Shown here in pieces: positions 9,058-17,797 of a stretch of 64,000 nt of DNA. The notes below the pieces were generated by a model that worked only from the letters and a program-made list of their open reading frames with translations, searched no databases and had not been told where the DNA came from. How positions within the stretch are numbered: the stretch's first letter is position 1; every line of letters begins with the position of its first letter. The position numbers and the translations under genes are program-made. This DNA is from Helicobacter_D sp964464895 (GTDB taxonomy: Bacteria; Campylobacterota; Campylobacteria; Campylobacterales; Helicobacteraceae): positions 500,351 through 564,350 of the forward strand of contig CAYXGY010000001.1 in the NCBI GenBank assembly GCA_964464895.1, written 5' to 3'.

Positions 9058-9942
9058 ATGCTGTATTTTTCCGATTTACTTTTAAAACTGCAACAATTTT
9101 GGCGTGAGCAAAATTGTCTCATTATCCAACCCTATGATATTCCAGCAGGTGCGGGTACTTTCCACCCTGCCACAATGCTTAGAAGCTTGGATTCCAAGCC
9201 TTGGAGTGTAGCTTATGTTGCCCCCTCTCGTCGCCCAACAGACGGACGCTATGGAGAAAATCCGAATCGCTTAGGCAGTTATTATCAATTTCAAGTCCTG
9301 ATTAAACCTAGCCCAAACAATATTCAAGAGCTATATTTAAAGAGTTTAGAATACTTGGGATTGAATTTAAAAGAACACGATATTCGATTTGTTGAAGATA
9401 ATTGGGAATCCCCAACACTTGGAGCTTGGGGCTTGGGTTGGGAAGTTTGGCTAGATGGTATGGAAGTAACGCAATTTACTTATTTTCAACAAGTTGGAGG
9501 GATTCCTTGCGACCCTGTGGCAGTTGAAATTACTTATGGAACAGAAAGATTGGCGATGTATTTGCAAGGTGTAGAAAATGTTTTTGCTATCCAATGGAGT
9601 GAGCATTACACCTACGCAGATGTGCATTTAGAGGGAGAATATGAATTTTCAAAATACAATTTTGAAGTTGCCGATACTGCGATGCTATTTGAATTTTTTG
9701 CCAAAATGCAAAGTGAGGGGCATCAAGCCTTAAAGGCGGGCTTACCTCTACCAGCTTACGATTGTGCAATGCTTGCAAGCCATTTATTTAATGTATTAGA
9801 CGCTAGGAAGGCTATCTCTGCAACAGAGCGTCAAAATTACATTTTAAAAATCCGCGAACTTTCCAAAGCTTGCGCTACATTATATAAAGAGCAAGAACCT
9901 ATGCGTCAAGAGCGATTAAAGTATGCGAAGCAAAATCTCTAA
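9058..9942 (+). CDS. glyQ: Glycyl-tRNA synthetase alpha chain
   Basis: The catalytic alpha subunit of the bacterial alpha2-beta2 glycyl-tRNA synthetase (294 aa, normal length). Typical features are MLYFSDLLLKLQQFW at the start, QPYDIPAGAGTFHPAT, VAPSRRPTDGRYGENPNR and GWEVWLDGMEVTQFTYFQQ. ATG at 9058 is chosen over the adjacent TTG because AAGGA then lies 6 nt upstream. The beta subunit gene glyS is not in the window. The following gene overlaps its end by 20 bp, so the two are translationally linked. The order glyQ / nif3 / zinc-ribbon gene / waaA is also found in H. pylori (HP0960-HP0957). Confidence 0.97.
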   Translation: MLYFSDLLLKLQQFWREQNCLIIQPYDIPAGAGTFHPATMLRSLDSKPWSVAYVAPSRRPTDGRYGENPNRLGSYYQFQVLIKPSPNNIQELYLKSLEYLGLNLKEHDIRFVEDNWESPTLGAWGLGWEVWLDGMEVTQFTYFQQVGGIPCDPVAVEITYGTERLAMYLQGVENVFAIQWSEHYTYADVHLEGEYEFSKYNFEVADTAMLFEFFAKMQSEGHQALKAGLPLPAYDCAMLASHLFNVLDARKAISATERQNYILKIRELSKACATLYKEQEPMRQERLKYAKQNL

Positions 9943-10705
9943 ACCCTCGCAAGATTCTAATGCAGAATCGCAAAGACATAAAGTTGCCACGATTCTAAAC
10001 TTTTTAGATACCCTAAGCCCTTTTGAATTACAAGAATCTTGGGATAATTCAGGCTTGCTTCTAGGCGCACCCAATCACTATTTCAGAACGATTTATTTAA
10101 GCTTGGAAGTAACTTGTGAAATTTTAGAGAGAATAGAAAAAGATTCTTTACTCATTACACATCACCCCTTGATTTTTAATCCGCTCAAAACATTGATTCT
10201 TGAGCATTATCCCGCAAAATTACTGCAAATAGCAATGGCAAAAAATATCCAATTAATTGCTATGCACACGAACTTTGACAAAACCCACTTAGGTAAATAT
10301 GTCACACAAAGGATTCTAAAAATCACAGACTTTGAACAAGATGATTTTGCTGTCCATTTCCAATGGAATGGCACTTTAGAATCCCTTTGCTCACACATTA
10401 AAGAAAATTTTGCCCTAAAGCAGTTAAAAATCACTCCTTCCCCCAATCAACATTGTCAAAACATTGCACTCATTACAGGAAGTGGTGGGGGGTTTGTGCA
10501 TCATCTTGAAAATGTAGATTGTCTCATCACAGGCGATGTCAAGTATCACGAAGCAATGGAAGCCATAGCGCGCAATCTTCATATCATTGATTGCGGACAT
10601 TACGAATTGGAACGTTACTTCGGTGAGATTCTCTTGCCTTTTTTGACAAATCAAGGCTATAAAGCTATAATTTTAGATTCACAAAATCCCTTTAATTTTG
10701 TCTAA
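9923..10705 (+). CDS. NIF3-family dinuclear metal protein
   Basis: A 260-aa member of the NIF3/YbgI family (E. coli YbgI, a proposed GTP cyclohydrolase 1 type 2). Metal-binding motifs are present: LLITHHPLIF (about residue 75), AMHTNFDKT (about 113) and a C-terminal DCGHYELER (about 223). Members form hexameric rings with a dinuclear metal site; the in vivo role is unsettled. It overlaps glyQ by 20 bp. The first 20 residues are polar and not conserved, so initiation further inside is possible. Confidence 0.9.
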   Translation: MRSKISKPSQDSNAESQRHKVATILNFLDTLSPFELQESWDNSGLLLGAPNHYFRTIYLSLEVTCEILERIEKDSLLITHHPLIFNPLKTLILEHYPAKLLQIAMAKNIQLIAMHTNFDKTHLGKYVTQRILKITDFEQDDFAVHFQWNGTLESLCSHIKENFALKQLKITPSPNQHCQNIALITGSGGGFVHHLENVDCLITGDVKYHEAMEAIARNLHIIDCGHYELERYFGEILLPFLTNQGYKAIILDSQNPFNFV

Positions 10706-10729
10706 TATCTTAAATCTTTGGAGCTATGT

Positions 10730-11443
10730 ATGAATAAGCATTTAAGCCAATTAATTGAAATTGCAAATCTTGATAAAGAAATTGATTCTTTTGAACCTCG
10801 CATCAAAGAAGTCAAAAAGGAACTCAATCGGATTGAAGAGGAAGAGGATTCTCTCAATCGTGAAGTAGAAGAGCTTGAGAGTGCTGCGCGGGATATTTCA
10901 CTCTCTATCCAAAAAAACGAAAATCATTTGGAGGATTTATCCCTAAAATTAGAAGAAATTTCCAATAAAACAAAACTCATCAGAACAGAAAAAGAAAGCA
11001 AAGCATTGAGCTTAGAAGAAGAGCTCGCCAAAGAACAAATTACTTTTGCCAATGAAGAAATTGCTCGTTTAAACACATTGATAGATTCCAAAAAAAATTC
11101 CATTAATGCTCTTAAAGAAAAAATTAATGCCTTACAAGAGGAGCAAAAAGAAGTCGCGCAGAAAGTAGAAGTAGAAGTCCAAAAAGTCAAAGAAGAACAA
11201 AAAGTTGTTTTTACCCAAAAAGAAGAACTTGTTAGCAAAATGGACCAGAAAATCATCTCCTTTTACGAAAAAATCCGCAAATGGGCAAAGAATACAAGTG
11301 TTGTGCCCGTTACGCGTCAAGCTTGTGGGGGTTGCTTTATTCGCATTAATGACAAAATTTACTCTGATGTTATCCGCTCTGATGATATTATTACATGCCC
11401 ACATTGCGGAAGAATCCTCTATTTCCAAGAAGAAAATTCATAG
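10730..11443 (+). CDS. flgZ: Coiled-coil zinc-ribbon protein, HP0958-like RpoN chaperone
   Basis: The 237-aa protein is a long coiled coil (about residues 20-175, Glu/Lys-rich) followed by a C4 zinc ribbon, CGGC near 200 and CPHC near 222. This is the architecture of H. pylori HP0958 (FlgZ), which stabilises sigma-54 and is needed for motility; the gene also sits in the H. pylori position, between the nif3 and waaA homologues. ATG at 10730 with GGAG upstream is preferred over a TTG at 10718. The two sigma-54 promoters in this window give it potential clients here. The role is inferred by family and synteny. Confidence 0.85.
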   Translation: MNKHLSQLIEIANLDKEIDSFEPRIKEVKKELNRIEEEEDSLNREVEELESAARDISLSIQKNENHLEDLSLKLEEISNKTKLIRTEKESKALSLEEELAKEQITFANEEIARLNTLIDSKKNSINALKEKINALQEEQKEVAQKVEVEVQKVKEEQKVVFTQKEELVSKMDQKIISFYEKIRKWAKNTSVVPVTRQACGGCFIRINDKIYSDVIRSDDIITCPHCGRILYFQEENS

Positions 11444-11449
11444 TTTAGA

Positions 11450-12703
11450 ATGAAATGTTTTGTCGGTATTTATTATCTTGTGCTTTGGGTGGCGCATTTT
11501 TGCGCTATGCCTTTCCTCTATCTCTTAAGTTTTAAATCAAAATATCGTTTCTCCCTTAAAAAACGTTTTTTTGTTCCAGACCCCCTACCTCAAGAGGCTA
11601 TGGGATTCCAACTCCATTGGTTGCACGCTTGTTCCTTTGGAGAAGTGAAATCCCTGCAAAGTATTATAGATTCTCTTGCGCAACAACTCTCTAATGAGGA
11701 GAGGATTTTACTTACAACAACAACACAAACAGGGTTCAATCTTGCTTGCAAACTCTACCCAAATTGCATTGTACGTTATTTGCCTTTTGAAACTCTGCTT
11801 CCTTTTTGGCTACGCAATCACTCCCTTGCAAGCCTTACATTAGTAGAAGCCGAGCTCTGGCTTATGCCTTTAGTTTGCGCCAAAAGCAAAGGGGCTAAGA
11901 CTCTGCTTATTAATGCTAGAATTTCTCAACATTCTTTCCCACGTTATAAAAGATTCCGCTTTTTTTATTGCAGACTTTTTAGTCTTATAGAGCAAATTTT
12001 CTGTCAAACATCTTCTGATGCAGCACGACTAGCAGCATTAGGAGCTCAAAATATTAGCATTATAGGAAATCTCAAATTAGCTGAAATTCCACAAACCAAC
12101 ACCCATTATACTAGCCCAAAGCAACCTTTGTGGGTGGTTGCTAGCACACACCGCAAACACAATCAAAGTGAAGAAGTCTTGATTTTAGAAGCCATTGTAA
12201 AAGCATTTTTAGAGGATTACGATTCTATTCAAGAATCTTTACAATTAATGCCACGTTTTTTATTTGCACCTCGTCACCCTGAACGTTTTTCAGAAGTAGA
12301 AACCCAATTAAATCAAATCTTAGCCTCTCACTTTCTCCCTTGTTTAGTGAAAACTTCTGAAGTCGGAGTGCAAAATGCGCTCAATGCACCTTTCATTTTA
12401 TTAGATTCCTTGGGGGAGCTTAACAATCTCTACAAAATTGCGCAAGGCGTCATCTTAGGCGGAAGCTTCCTAAAGGACATTGGGGGGCATAATCCAATAG
12501 AGCCTGCATTTTTCCGCACTAAACTTATCAGTGGAGATTATATCTTCAATCAAAAAGCACTTTTTGCAAGCATACAAAACTACACATTATGCAAGATTCA
12601 AAACTTACCACAAGTCTTACAAAAACGTGAGATTCTAAAAAATGCAAAAATCACCAAAAAGCTAAATCTTGAACAAATCATTCAAGCAATTCGTGTCAAT
12701 TAA
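11450..12703 (+). CDS. waaA: 3-deoxy-D-manno-octulosonic acid (Kdo) transferase
   Basis: WaaA (KdtA) transfers Kdo onto lipid A precursor at the inner face of the cytoplasmic membrane. The 417-aa protein has an N-terminal membrane anchor (about residues 4-28), the acceptor domain motif LHWLHACSFGEVKS (about 58), and the GT30 C-terminal part with VASTHRKHNQSEE, FAPRHPERF and LGGSFLKDIGGHNPIEPA. The start codon is 6 bp after the flgZ stop. Helicobacter enzymes are usually monofunctional. The order matches H. pylori HP0957. Confidence 0.93.
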   Translation: MKCFVGIYYLVLWVAHFCAMPFLYLLSFKSKYRFSLKKRFFVPDPLPQEAMGFQLHWLHACSFGEVKSLQSIIDSLAQQLSNEERILLTTTTQTGFNLACKLYPNCIVRYLPFETLLPFWLRNHSLASLTLVEAELWLMPLVCAKSKGAKTLLINARISQHSFPRYKRFRFFYCRLFSLIEQIFCQTSSDAARLAALGAQNISIIGNLKLAEIPQTNTHYTSPKQPLWVVASTHRKHNQSEEVLILEAIVKAFLEDYDSIQESLQLMPRFLFAPRHPERFSEVETQLNQILASHFLPCLVKTSEVGVQNALNAPFILLDSLGELNNLYKIAQGVILGGSFLKDIGGHNPIEPAFFRTKLISGDYIFNQKALFASIQNYTLCKIQNLPQVLQKREILKNAKITKKLNLEQIIQAIRVN

Positions 12704-12714
12704 GGATTGGTTTA

Positions 12715-13566
12715 ATGAAACATCAAACATCACCAAAAAAATCCAAAAAAATTAAATATCATTTTGATACTTCTAGCAAACAGTCTCCCAATCACACAAA
12801 CGAAGTATTTAGGATTCCAAAAAACGTACAAAAAGCCTATAAACTCTTAAGCTTGCAAGAAAATCTCTCTCATAATGAAGCTAAAAGTCTAATTGATAGG
12901 GGGCTGGTTAGCATTAATGGCAAAAAACTACAAATTGCGCGCGCGCTTCTATCCCCACGGACAAAATTCCACATTCAAACTCCAAGTCGTATTACTGAAA
13001 TCTTCAGAGATTCGCAAATTTTAGCTCTTGCAAAACCTGCATTTCTCACAAGTGAAGAAATTGCAAAAACCTATCCAGAATGGGTTTTGCTTCACAGATT
13101 GGATAAAGAAACAAGCGGTATCTTGTTGTTAGTGAAAGACCAAAGCGCATTCCATCTCAAAGCAAAAGAGGCTTTTAAGCAAATGCAAGTCAAGAAGCAT
13201 TATATCGCCATTGTTGAAGGCATTATAGAAGAAGAACAAGAAATCACCGCTCCTCTTCTTATTAAAAAAGGCAGATTCGCTAAAGTTACCATTGGCAAAA
13301 ATAGCGAGGGGCAAACAGCTATTACACATCTTCGTCCTTTGGAGATTTCAGGCAAAAAAACAAAATTAGAAATAGAAATCAAAACAGGCAAAACACATCA
13401 AATTCGCGTGCATTTAGCACACATTAAGCACCCTATTGTAGGCGATACACTCTATGGGGCTAAACCAAGCTCTAGGATTTTGCTACACGCACAATCCATT
13501 GCACTTTTGGGGTATGATTTAGTGTGTCCTCCACCAAAAGAATTTATTTTTAAGGATAATGCGTAA
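12715..13566 (+). CDS. RluA-family RNA pseudouridine synthase
   Basis: The 283-aa protein has an S4 RNA-binding domain (about residues 40-95) and the RluA catalytic domain with HRLDKETSGILLLVK, whose Asp (near residue 126) is the catalytic nucleophile, then GKTHQIRVHLAHIKHPIVGDTLYG. It converts particular uridines of rRNA or tRNA to pseudouridine; the target cannot be named. It closes the glyQ-nif3-flgZ-waaA run, as HP0956 does in H. pylori. The Lys-rich first 30 residues probably bind RNA. Confidence 0.9.
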   Translation: MKHQTSPKKSKKIKYHFDTSSKQSPNHTNEVFRIPKNVQKAYKLLSLQENLSHNEAKSLIDRGLVSINGKKLQIARALLSPRTKFHIQTPSRITEIFRDSQILALAKPAFLTSEEIAKTYPEWVLLHRLDKETSGILLLVKDQSAFHLKAKEAFKQMQVKKHYIAIVEGIIEEEQEITAPLLIKKGRFAKVTIGKNSEGQTAITHLRPLEISGKKTKLEIEIKTGKTHQIRVHLAHIKHPIVGDTLYGAKPSSRILLHAQSIALLGYDLVCPPPKEFIFKDNA

Positions 13567-13699
13567 AATTCTAGCTACAATGAATACAAAGCTTGAATCT
13601 CTCAAATTAATAAATTATAAATTCAACTTGTATTTATGAATTTTTGATAAAATCCTTTCTGAAATTTAATTAATTATTCATCTCATCAATGGAAATTTT

Positions 13700-14662
13700 A
13701 TGGAAAATACCACCCAAAAAATACCCGAAAATAAACTTACGAATCATTCTCTACAAAGCAAGCAAATAGAATCATTTATCAACAAACTCACAACAGAAAA
13801 CCAATGTTTCACCTATGAATTCTCCGCTCCTAATAGTTTTGACCTTGAACCTTTCTTTGACAAACTCCAAAGGGGACATTTACTTGATAAACTAGACGCA
13901 TTTGTCTGCACAGATTCCCCCTTAGGCAAACTCAAGCATAGTGCGACTCTAGCAAGCTTAAAACTCCAAAATACTTTTGGAATCCCAAGCATTACAACAA
14001 TTTCTATGCGAGACAAAAATACGCTTGCCTTGCAAAGCGAACTTCTTGGAATGAATAGTCTTGATTTGCGTTTAATCTTGGCATTGACAGGAGACCCCTT
14101 AAGACTCGGCAATCAGCCACAAGCCAAAGGGGTTTTTGAAGGAAATAGCCTCTTGCTTCTTAAGATTATTTACGCACTCAACCAGCAAAAAGATATTAAT
14201 GGTGAAATCCTCAAAGGAAATTCCAAGCCCATTTATCCTTTTTGTGTCTTAAATTCTTATGCAAACAAAAAAGAAAATCTCTATAACAAAATGCAAGAAA
14301 AAATACAAAATGGTGCGCAAGCTCTTTTTACACAACCAATTTATGATTTAAAGATTGCGCAAGAGTTGCTAGAATGGTGCGAACAAATCAATGCACAATG
14401 CCAAACAAAATGTGTGTTAATCTTTGGATTTTTTCCTATTTTTTCTTATAAAACCGCTCTCTTTTTGCATCATAAATTGCCCGGTGTTTTTGTCCCTGAA
14501 AATTGGCTTGAAACAATGAAGCAAGCAAGCGAAAAAGGCACAGAAATGCAAGTGGGATTAGAAAAAAATCAAATCTTATTTTCGACGCTTTATCAACTGC
14601 ACAAAAAGTTTCATTTGATGAGTGCCAATAAACCTGACTTGATTGAACAAATTATTTGCTAA
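13700..14662 (+). CDS. Methylenetetrahydrofolate reductase family protein
   Basis: The 320-aa protein matches the MTHFR TIM barrel as found in Campylobacterota: YEFSAPNSFDLEPFFDKL near the start, FVCTDSPLG, LILALTGDPLRLG (FAD/folate region), GAQALFTQPIYD and LIFGFFPIFS. MetF reduces 5,10-methylene-THF to 5-methyl-THF for methionine synthesis. It is more divergent than E. coli MetF, so I leave the gene symbol open; MTHFR-like proteins with other partners exist. A -10-like TAAAAT at 13648-13653 and a GGA site 6 nt before ATG are present. Confidence 0.75.
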   Translation: MENTTQKIPENKLTNHSLQSKQIESFINKLTTENQCFTYEFSAPNSFDLEPFFDKLQRGHLLDKLDAFVCTDSPLGKLKHSATLASLKLQNTFGIPSITTISMRDKNTLALQSELLGMNSLDLRLILALTGDPLRLGNQPQAKGVFEGNSLLLLKIIYALNQQKDINGEILKGNSKPIYPFCVLNSYANKKENLYNKMQEKIQNGAQALFTQPIYDLKIAQELLEWCEQINAQCQTKCVLIFGFFPIFSYKTALFLHHKLPGVFVPENWLETMKQASEKGTEMQVGLEKNQILFSTLYQLHKKFHLMSANKPDLIEQIIC

Positions 14663-14753
14663 AGCGAAAATTTACAAAATTATTGCAAGTTTTTAAATAG
14701 AATTTGCTACACTTCAATTTTGTTTTATTAACTCCAAATTCTTAAGGTATCCA

Positions 14754-15794
14754 ATGTCTCAAATTGCACAATCATCAAAAAATGGGATTCTAAAAACTTT
14801 TCTTGATGAATGGCTTAATGGCTTTGTATTAGTACTTTTAGTAAGCTTGGCAAGTTTTTATATCGCCTCACTGCCTTTGATAACACAAATACATTTATCC
14901 CCTTTAATCATTGGCGTTGTATTTGGAATCTTCGCCTCTCCGCTCTTTAGACAAGCCGAAACATCTTGTGGAAAAGCCGTTGTCTTTAGCGTGAAAAAGC
15001 TTTTAAGGGTTGGGATTGTTTTCTATGGCTTTAATGTAACATTACAGAGTATTGCGTCTGTGGGGCTCAATGGAATCGCCTTAAGCATTGTTGTAGTGGT
15101 TTTAGTTTTAATCATCGGCTATTTTATCGGTGTAAAACTTCTGAAATTAGACAAAGAAATTGCGATTCTAGTCAGTGGAGGCAGTGCAATCTGTGGAGCG
15201 GCAGCGGTTTTAGCACTAGAATCTTCCCTCAAATCCAAGCCCTATAAAGGAATCATTGCCGTAGGAACGGTTGTCATCTTTGGGCTTTTAGGAATGTTTT
15301 TATATCCTCTAGTCTATGCACTAGAATTAGTGCCCTTAAGCCTCACTCAAGAGGGATATTATATTGGACTTACTTTGCACGAACTAGCAAATGTTGTAGG
15401 TGCGGGAGGAGCAATCTCCCAAGAAACACAAGAAATTGCTTTAATTGTGAAAATGATTCGTGTCTTGCTCTTGGTTGCCGTCTTGCTCGTAATTCCTTAT
15501 TTTTTCACAGAGAGCAAAGAGGGAGGGGGTAGAAAACTACACATTCCTTGGTTTGCCCTTTGGTTTTTAGGAGTTGTCATTGCACACTCCCTAATTCCAT
15601 TGCCACACGCAATTGTTGCTTTCTTTAGATTTTTATCTGGGTTCTTTTTAGTTATGGCGATGAGTGCCTTAGGGCTTCAAGTGGATTTTAAGAAATTTCT
15701 TGAATCTGGGGGTAAGGCTTTTGTGCTCGCATTGATTTTGTTTGGGATTCTTATTTTTGGAGGATTCTTGCTTGTCTATTATTTCGTTCCATAA
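14754..15794 (+). CDS. YeiH-type (UPF0324) membrane protein, putative sulfate exporter
   Basis: The 346-aa integral membrane protein has about ten helices and the family hallmark ISGGSAICGAAAVLALE (VSGGSAICGAAAVLALE here, about residues 139-155), then ELANVVGAGG. The family is classed as putative sulfate exporters (PSE); in E. coli yeiH is linked to the LysR-type yeiE, but transport has not been shown widely. Here no regulator gene is adjacent. It starts behind AAGG and is 9 bp from ftsW, so the two may be cotranscribed. Confidence 0.85.
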   Translation: MSQIAQSSKNGILKTFLDEWLNGFVLVLLVSLASFYIASLPLITQIHLSPLIIGVVFGIFASPLFRQAETSCGKAVVFSVKKLLRVGIVFYGFNVTLQSIASVGLNGIALSIVVVVLVLIIGYFIGVKLLKLDKEIAILVSGGSAICGAAAVLALESSLKSKPYKGIIAVGTVVIFGLLGMFLYPLVYALELVPLSLTQEGYYIGLTLHELANVVGAGGAISQETQEIALIVKMIRVLLLVAVLLVIPYFFTESKEGGGRKLHIPWFALWFLGVVIAHSLIPLPHAIVAFFRFLSGFFLVMAMSALGLQVDFKKFLESGGKAFVLALILFGILIFGGFLLVYYFVP

Positions 15795-15803
15795 GAGAAG
15801 TCA

Positions 15804-16967
15804 ATGGTTGATCGTCCATTATTCGTCATTAGCGCAAGCTTAATCACTATTGGCATTATTTTTTCTTATTCTCTCTCTTCGTTTGCCATTTTGTATTATG
15901 ATTATGGAGAATTTCACTTCATTTTGCGCCAACTGATTGCAGGAATCCTCGGCATTATGCTAATGTGGGGGATTTCGCGTTGCAATCCAGACCATTTTAT
16001 TTTATGGTTTGGATTTTCCCTCTTCTTTGGTGGAATCTTTCTTATGCTGGTTATGCACTTCTTGCCTGAAAGCCTTGCAACAAGCGCAGGAGGGGCGAAA
16101 CGTTGGATTCGCCTACCCTTTTTCTCACTTGCACCCGTTGAATTTTTTAAGATTGGATTTGTTATTTTTTTGGCTTGGAGTTTTGCCCGCAAGTTTTCTT
16201 TGCTAGAGCAAAAAAGTCTCAAAGAAGAATTTATCACATTCTTGCCATATGTTGCGGTTTTCTTAGTCGCGGTGTATTTGATAGCGATTCTGCAAAATGA
16301 CTTAGGACAAATCGTGCTCTTAGGTGCGACTTTAGCCCTTATGATGATTTTTGCTGGCTCGTCTTTTAAACTATTCTTATACCTTTTAAGCGGGGCTTTC
16401 GCACTCTTTATTGTTGTCATTATTACAAGCACACACCGCATTATGCGTATCAAAGCTTGGTGGGCTGGGACACAAGATTTGATTCTGTCCCTTTTCCCAC
16501 AATCCATTGCAAATTCCTTGCGCGTTGAAAACTTACCCGAGCCTTATCAGATTCAACATTCCCTCAATGCAATTGCCAATGGTGGAATCTTAGGCGAAGG
16601 CTTGGGTAATGGTTTGATAAAATTAGGATTCTTAAGTGAGGTGCATACCGATGTCATCTTAGCAGGTATTGCTGAAGAAGTCGGTTTCATAGGATTATTT
16701 TGCATTAGTCTGCTTTTCCTCGCACTTATCTTTCGGATTCTTAAAATCGCCAATCGCTGCGAAAACACGATGTATTATCTTTTTTGTTCTGGAGTAGCAG
16801 TTATTTTAGGATTCTCTTTCCTTATCAATGCCTTTGGAATCTCTGGATTAATCCCGATTAAAGGAATTGCTGTTCCGTTTTTAAGTTATGGCGGAAGCTC
16901 TATTTTGGCTACAAGCATTATGATTGGTATGGTGCTTTCTATCAGCAAAAAAGCAAAAATACTATAA
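15804..16967 (+). CDS. ftsW: SEDS-family peptidoglycan polymerase FtsW
   Basis: SEDS glycosyltransferases polymerise lipid II during division (FtsW) or elongation (RodA). The 387-aa protein has ten membrane helices, the extracytoplasmic loop GGAKRWIRLPFFSLAPVEFFKIG (about residues 95-117), and the C-terminal signature GIAVPFLSYGGSSI (about 355). The N-terminus MVDRPLFVISASLITIG favours FtsW over RodA. No FtsI/PBP gene is next to it, as is usual in Helicobacter where division genes are dispersed. The FtsW/RodA choice is the uncertain part. Confidence 0.88.
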   Translation: MVDRPLFVISASLITIGIIFSYSLSSFAILYYDYGEFHFILRQLIAGILGIMLMWGISRCNPDHFILWFGFSLFFGGIFLMLVMHFLPESLATSAGGAKRWIRLPFFSLAPVEFFKIGFVIFLAWSFARKFSLLEQKSLKEEFITFLPYVAVFLVAVYLIAILQNDLGQIVLLGATLALMMIFAGSSFKLFLYLLSGAFALFIVVIITSTHRIMRIKAWWAGTQDLILSLFPQSIANSLRVENLPEPYQIQHSLNAIANGGILGEGLGNGLIKLGFLSEVHTDVILAGIAEEVGFIGLFCISLLFLALIFRILKIANRCENTMYYLFCSGVAVILGFSFLINAFGISGLIPIKGIAVPFLSYGGSSILATSIMIGMVLSISKKAKIL

Positions 16968-16978
16968 ATCTAGGATTT

Positions 16979-17797
16979 ATGGATTCACCAATGCCAAAAC
17001 ATTACGACAAAATTCTTTCAAGATTGGAAAAACGTCCTTTAAGTCAAAATGAGTTTTTATCGCTACTTTCTGAAGCAGCGGGTTTGTTTGGTGAGAGTAC
17101 AAGCGAACTTGAAATCATCAAAGGCAGTGGAATCCCACTGCAATTTGCACACGATAAAGTGTATTATCGCCCAAGTCTCACACCCATAGAATCGGAATCT
17201 TTTTGCATTGTAGATATTGAAACGAATGGTCCTAATCCCTTTGTCCATTGCCCAATTGAAATTGGTGCGATAAAATTCAGTAATGGGAAAATCACCGATA
17301 CCTTTGAGTCGCTGATTTTCTGCGAGGAAATCCCAGAATATATCACCCAGCTTACAGGAATTAGTGCCCCAATACTTACCAATGCGCCAAAAATTACAAA
17401 GGTTTTAGAATCTTTCAAGCTCTTTTTAGGGGATTGTATTTTTGTAGCACATAATGTAGATTTTGACTATCATTTTCTAAGCCACTCTCTTTATCATCAC
17501 GGCTTTGGACATCTTTATAATGCCAAACTTTGCACGATTAAGCTTGCCAAAAAAACATTGCAAGCCCCACGTTATTCCTTAGGATTTTTAAATGATTTTT
17601 TAGGTATTCATCACCAAAATCTACACCGCGCCCTACAAGATTCCAAAACCGCACTAGAAGTCTTCAAAATTTGTCTGCAAAATCTTCCTACAAATCTCTA
17701 TACAAGCAAGGATTTGTTAGAATTTATCAAAAATCCAAAGGAGCAACAATGCCAACCCAAGACACCAATGTCAAATCCACTAGAGCAAAATTCCTAA
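16979..17797 (+). CDS. DnaQ-like DEDDh 3'-5' exonuclease
   Basis: The 272-aa protein has an N-terminal extension (about 75 residues) and an exonuclease domain (about 78-235) with all DEDDh acidic residues: FCIVDIETNG, HNVDFDYHFL and HRALQDSKTAL. Such proteins serve as the proofreading epsilon subunit of DNA polymerase III or as separate exonucleases. The start is ambiguous between ATG 16979 (AGGA only 3 nt away) and ATG 16991 (GGA 7 nt away). Its 3' end overlaps nspC by 49 bp, so the two are expressed together. Confidence 0.85.
   Translation: MDSPMPKHYDKILSRLEKRPLSQNEFLSLLSEAAGLFGESTSELEIIKGSGIPLQFAHDKVYYRPSLTPIESESFCIVDIETNGPNPFVHCPIEIGAIKFSNGKITDTFESLIFCEEIPEYITQLTGISAPILTNAPKITKVLESFKLFLGDCIFVAHNVDFDYHFLSHSLYHHGFGHLYNAKLCTIKLAKKTLQAPRYSLGFLNDFLGIHHQNLHRALQDSKTALEVFKICLQNLPTNLYTSKDLLEFIKNPKEQQCQPKTPMSNPLEQNS

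Noticed and set aside
15914..16507. 197-codon ORF antisense to ftsW
   Set aside because: Entirely inside a conserved gene, Lys/Arg-rich translation of the opposite strand without domain features.
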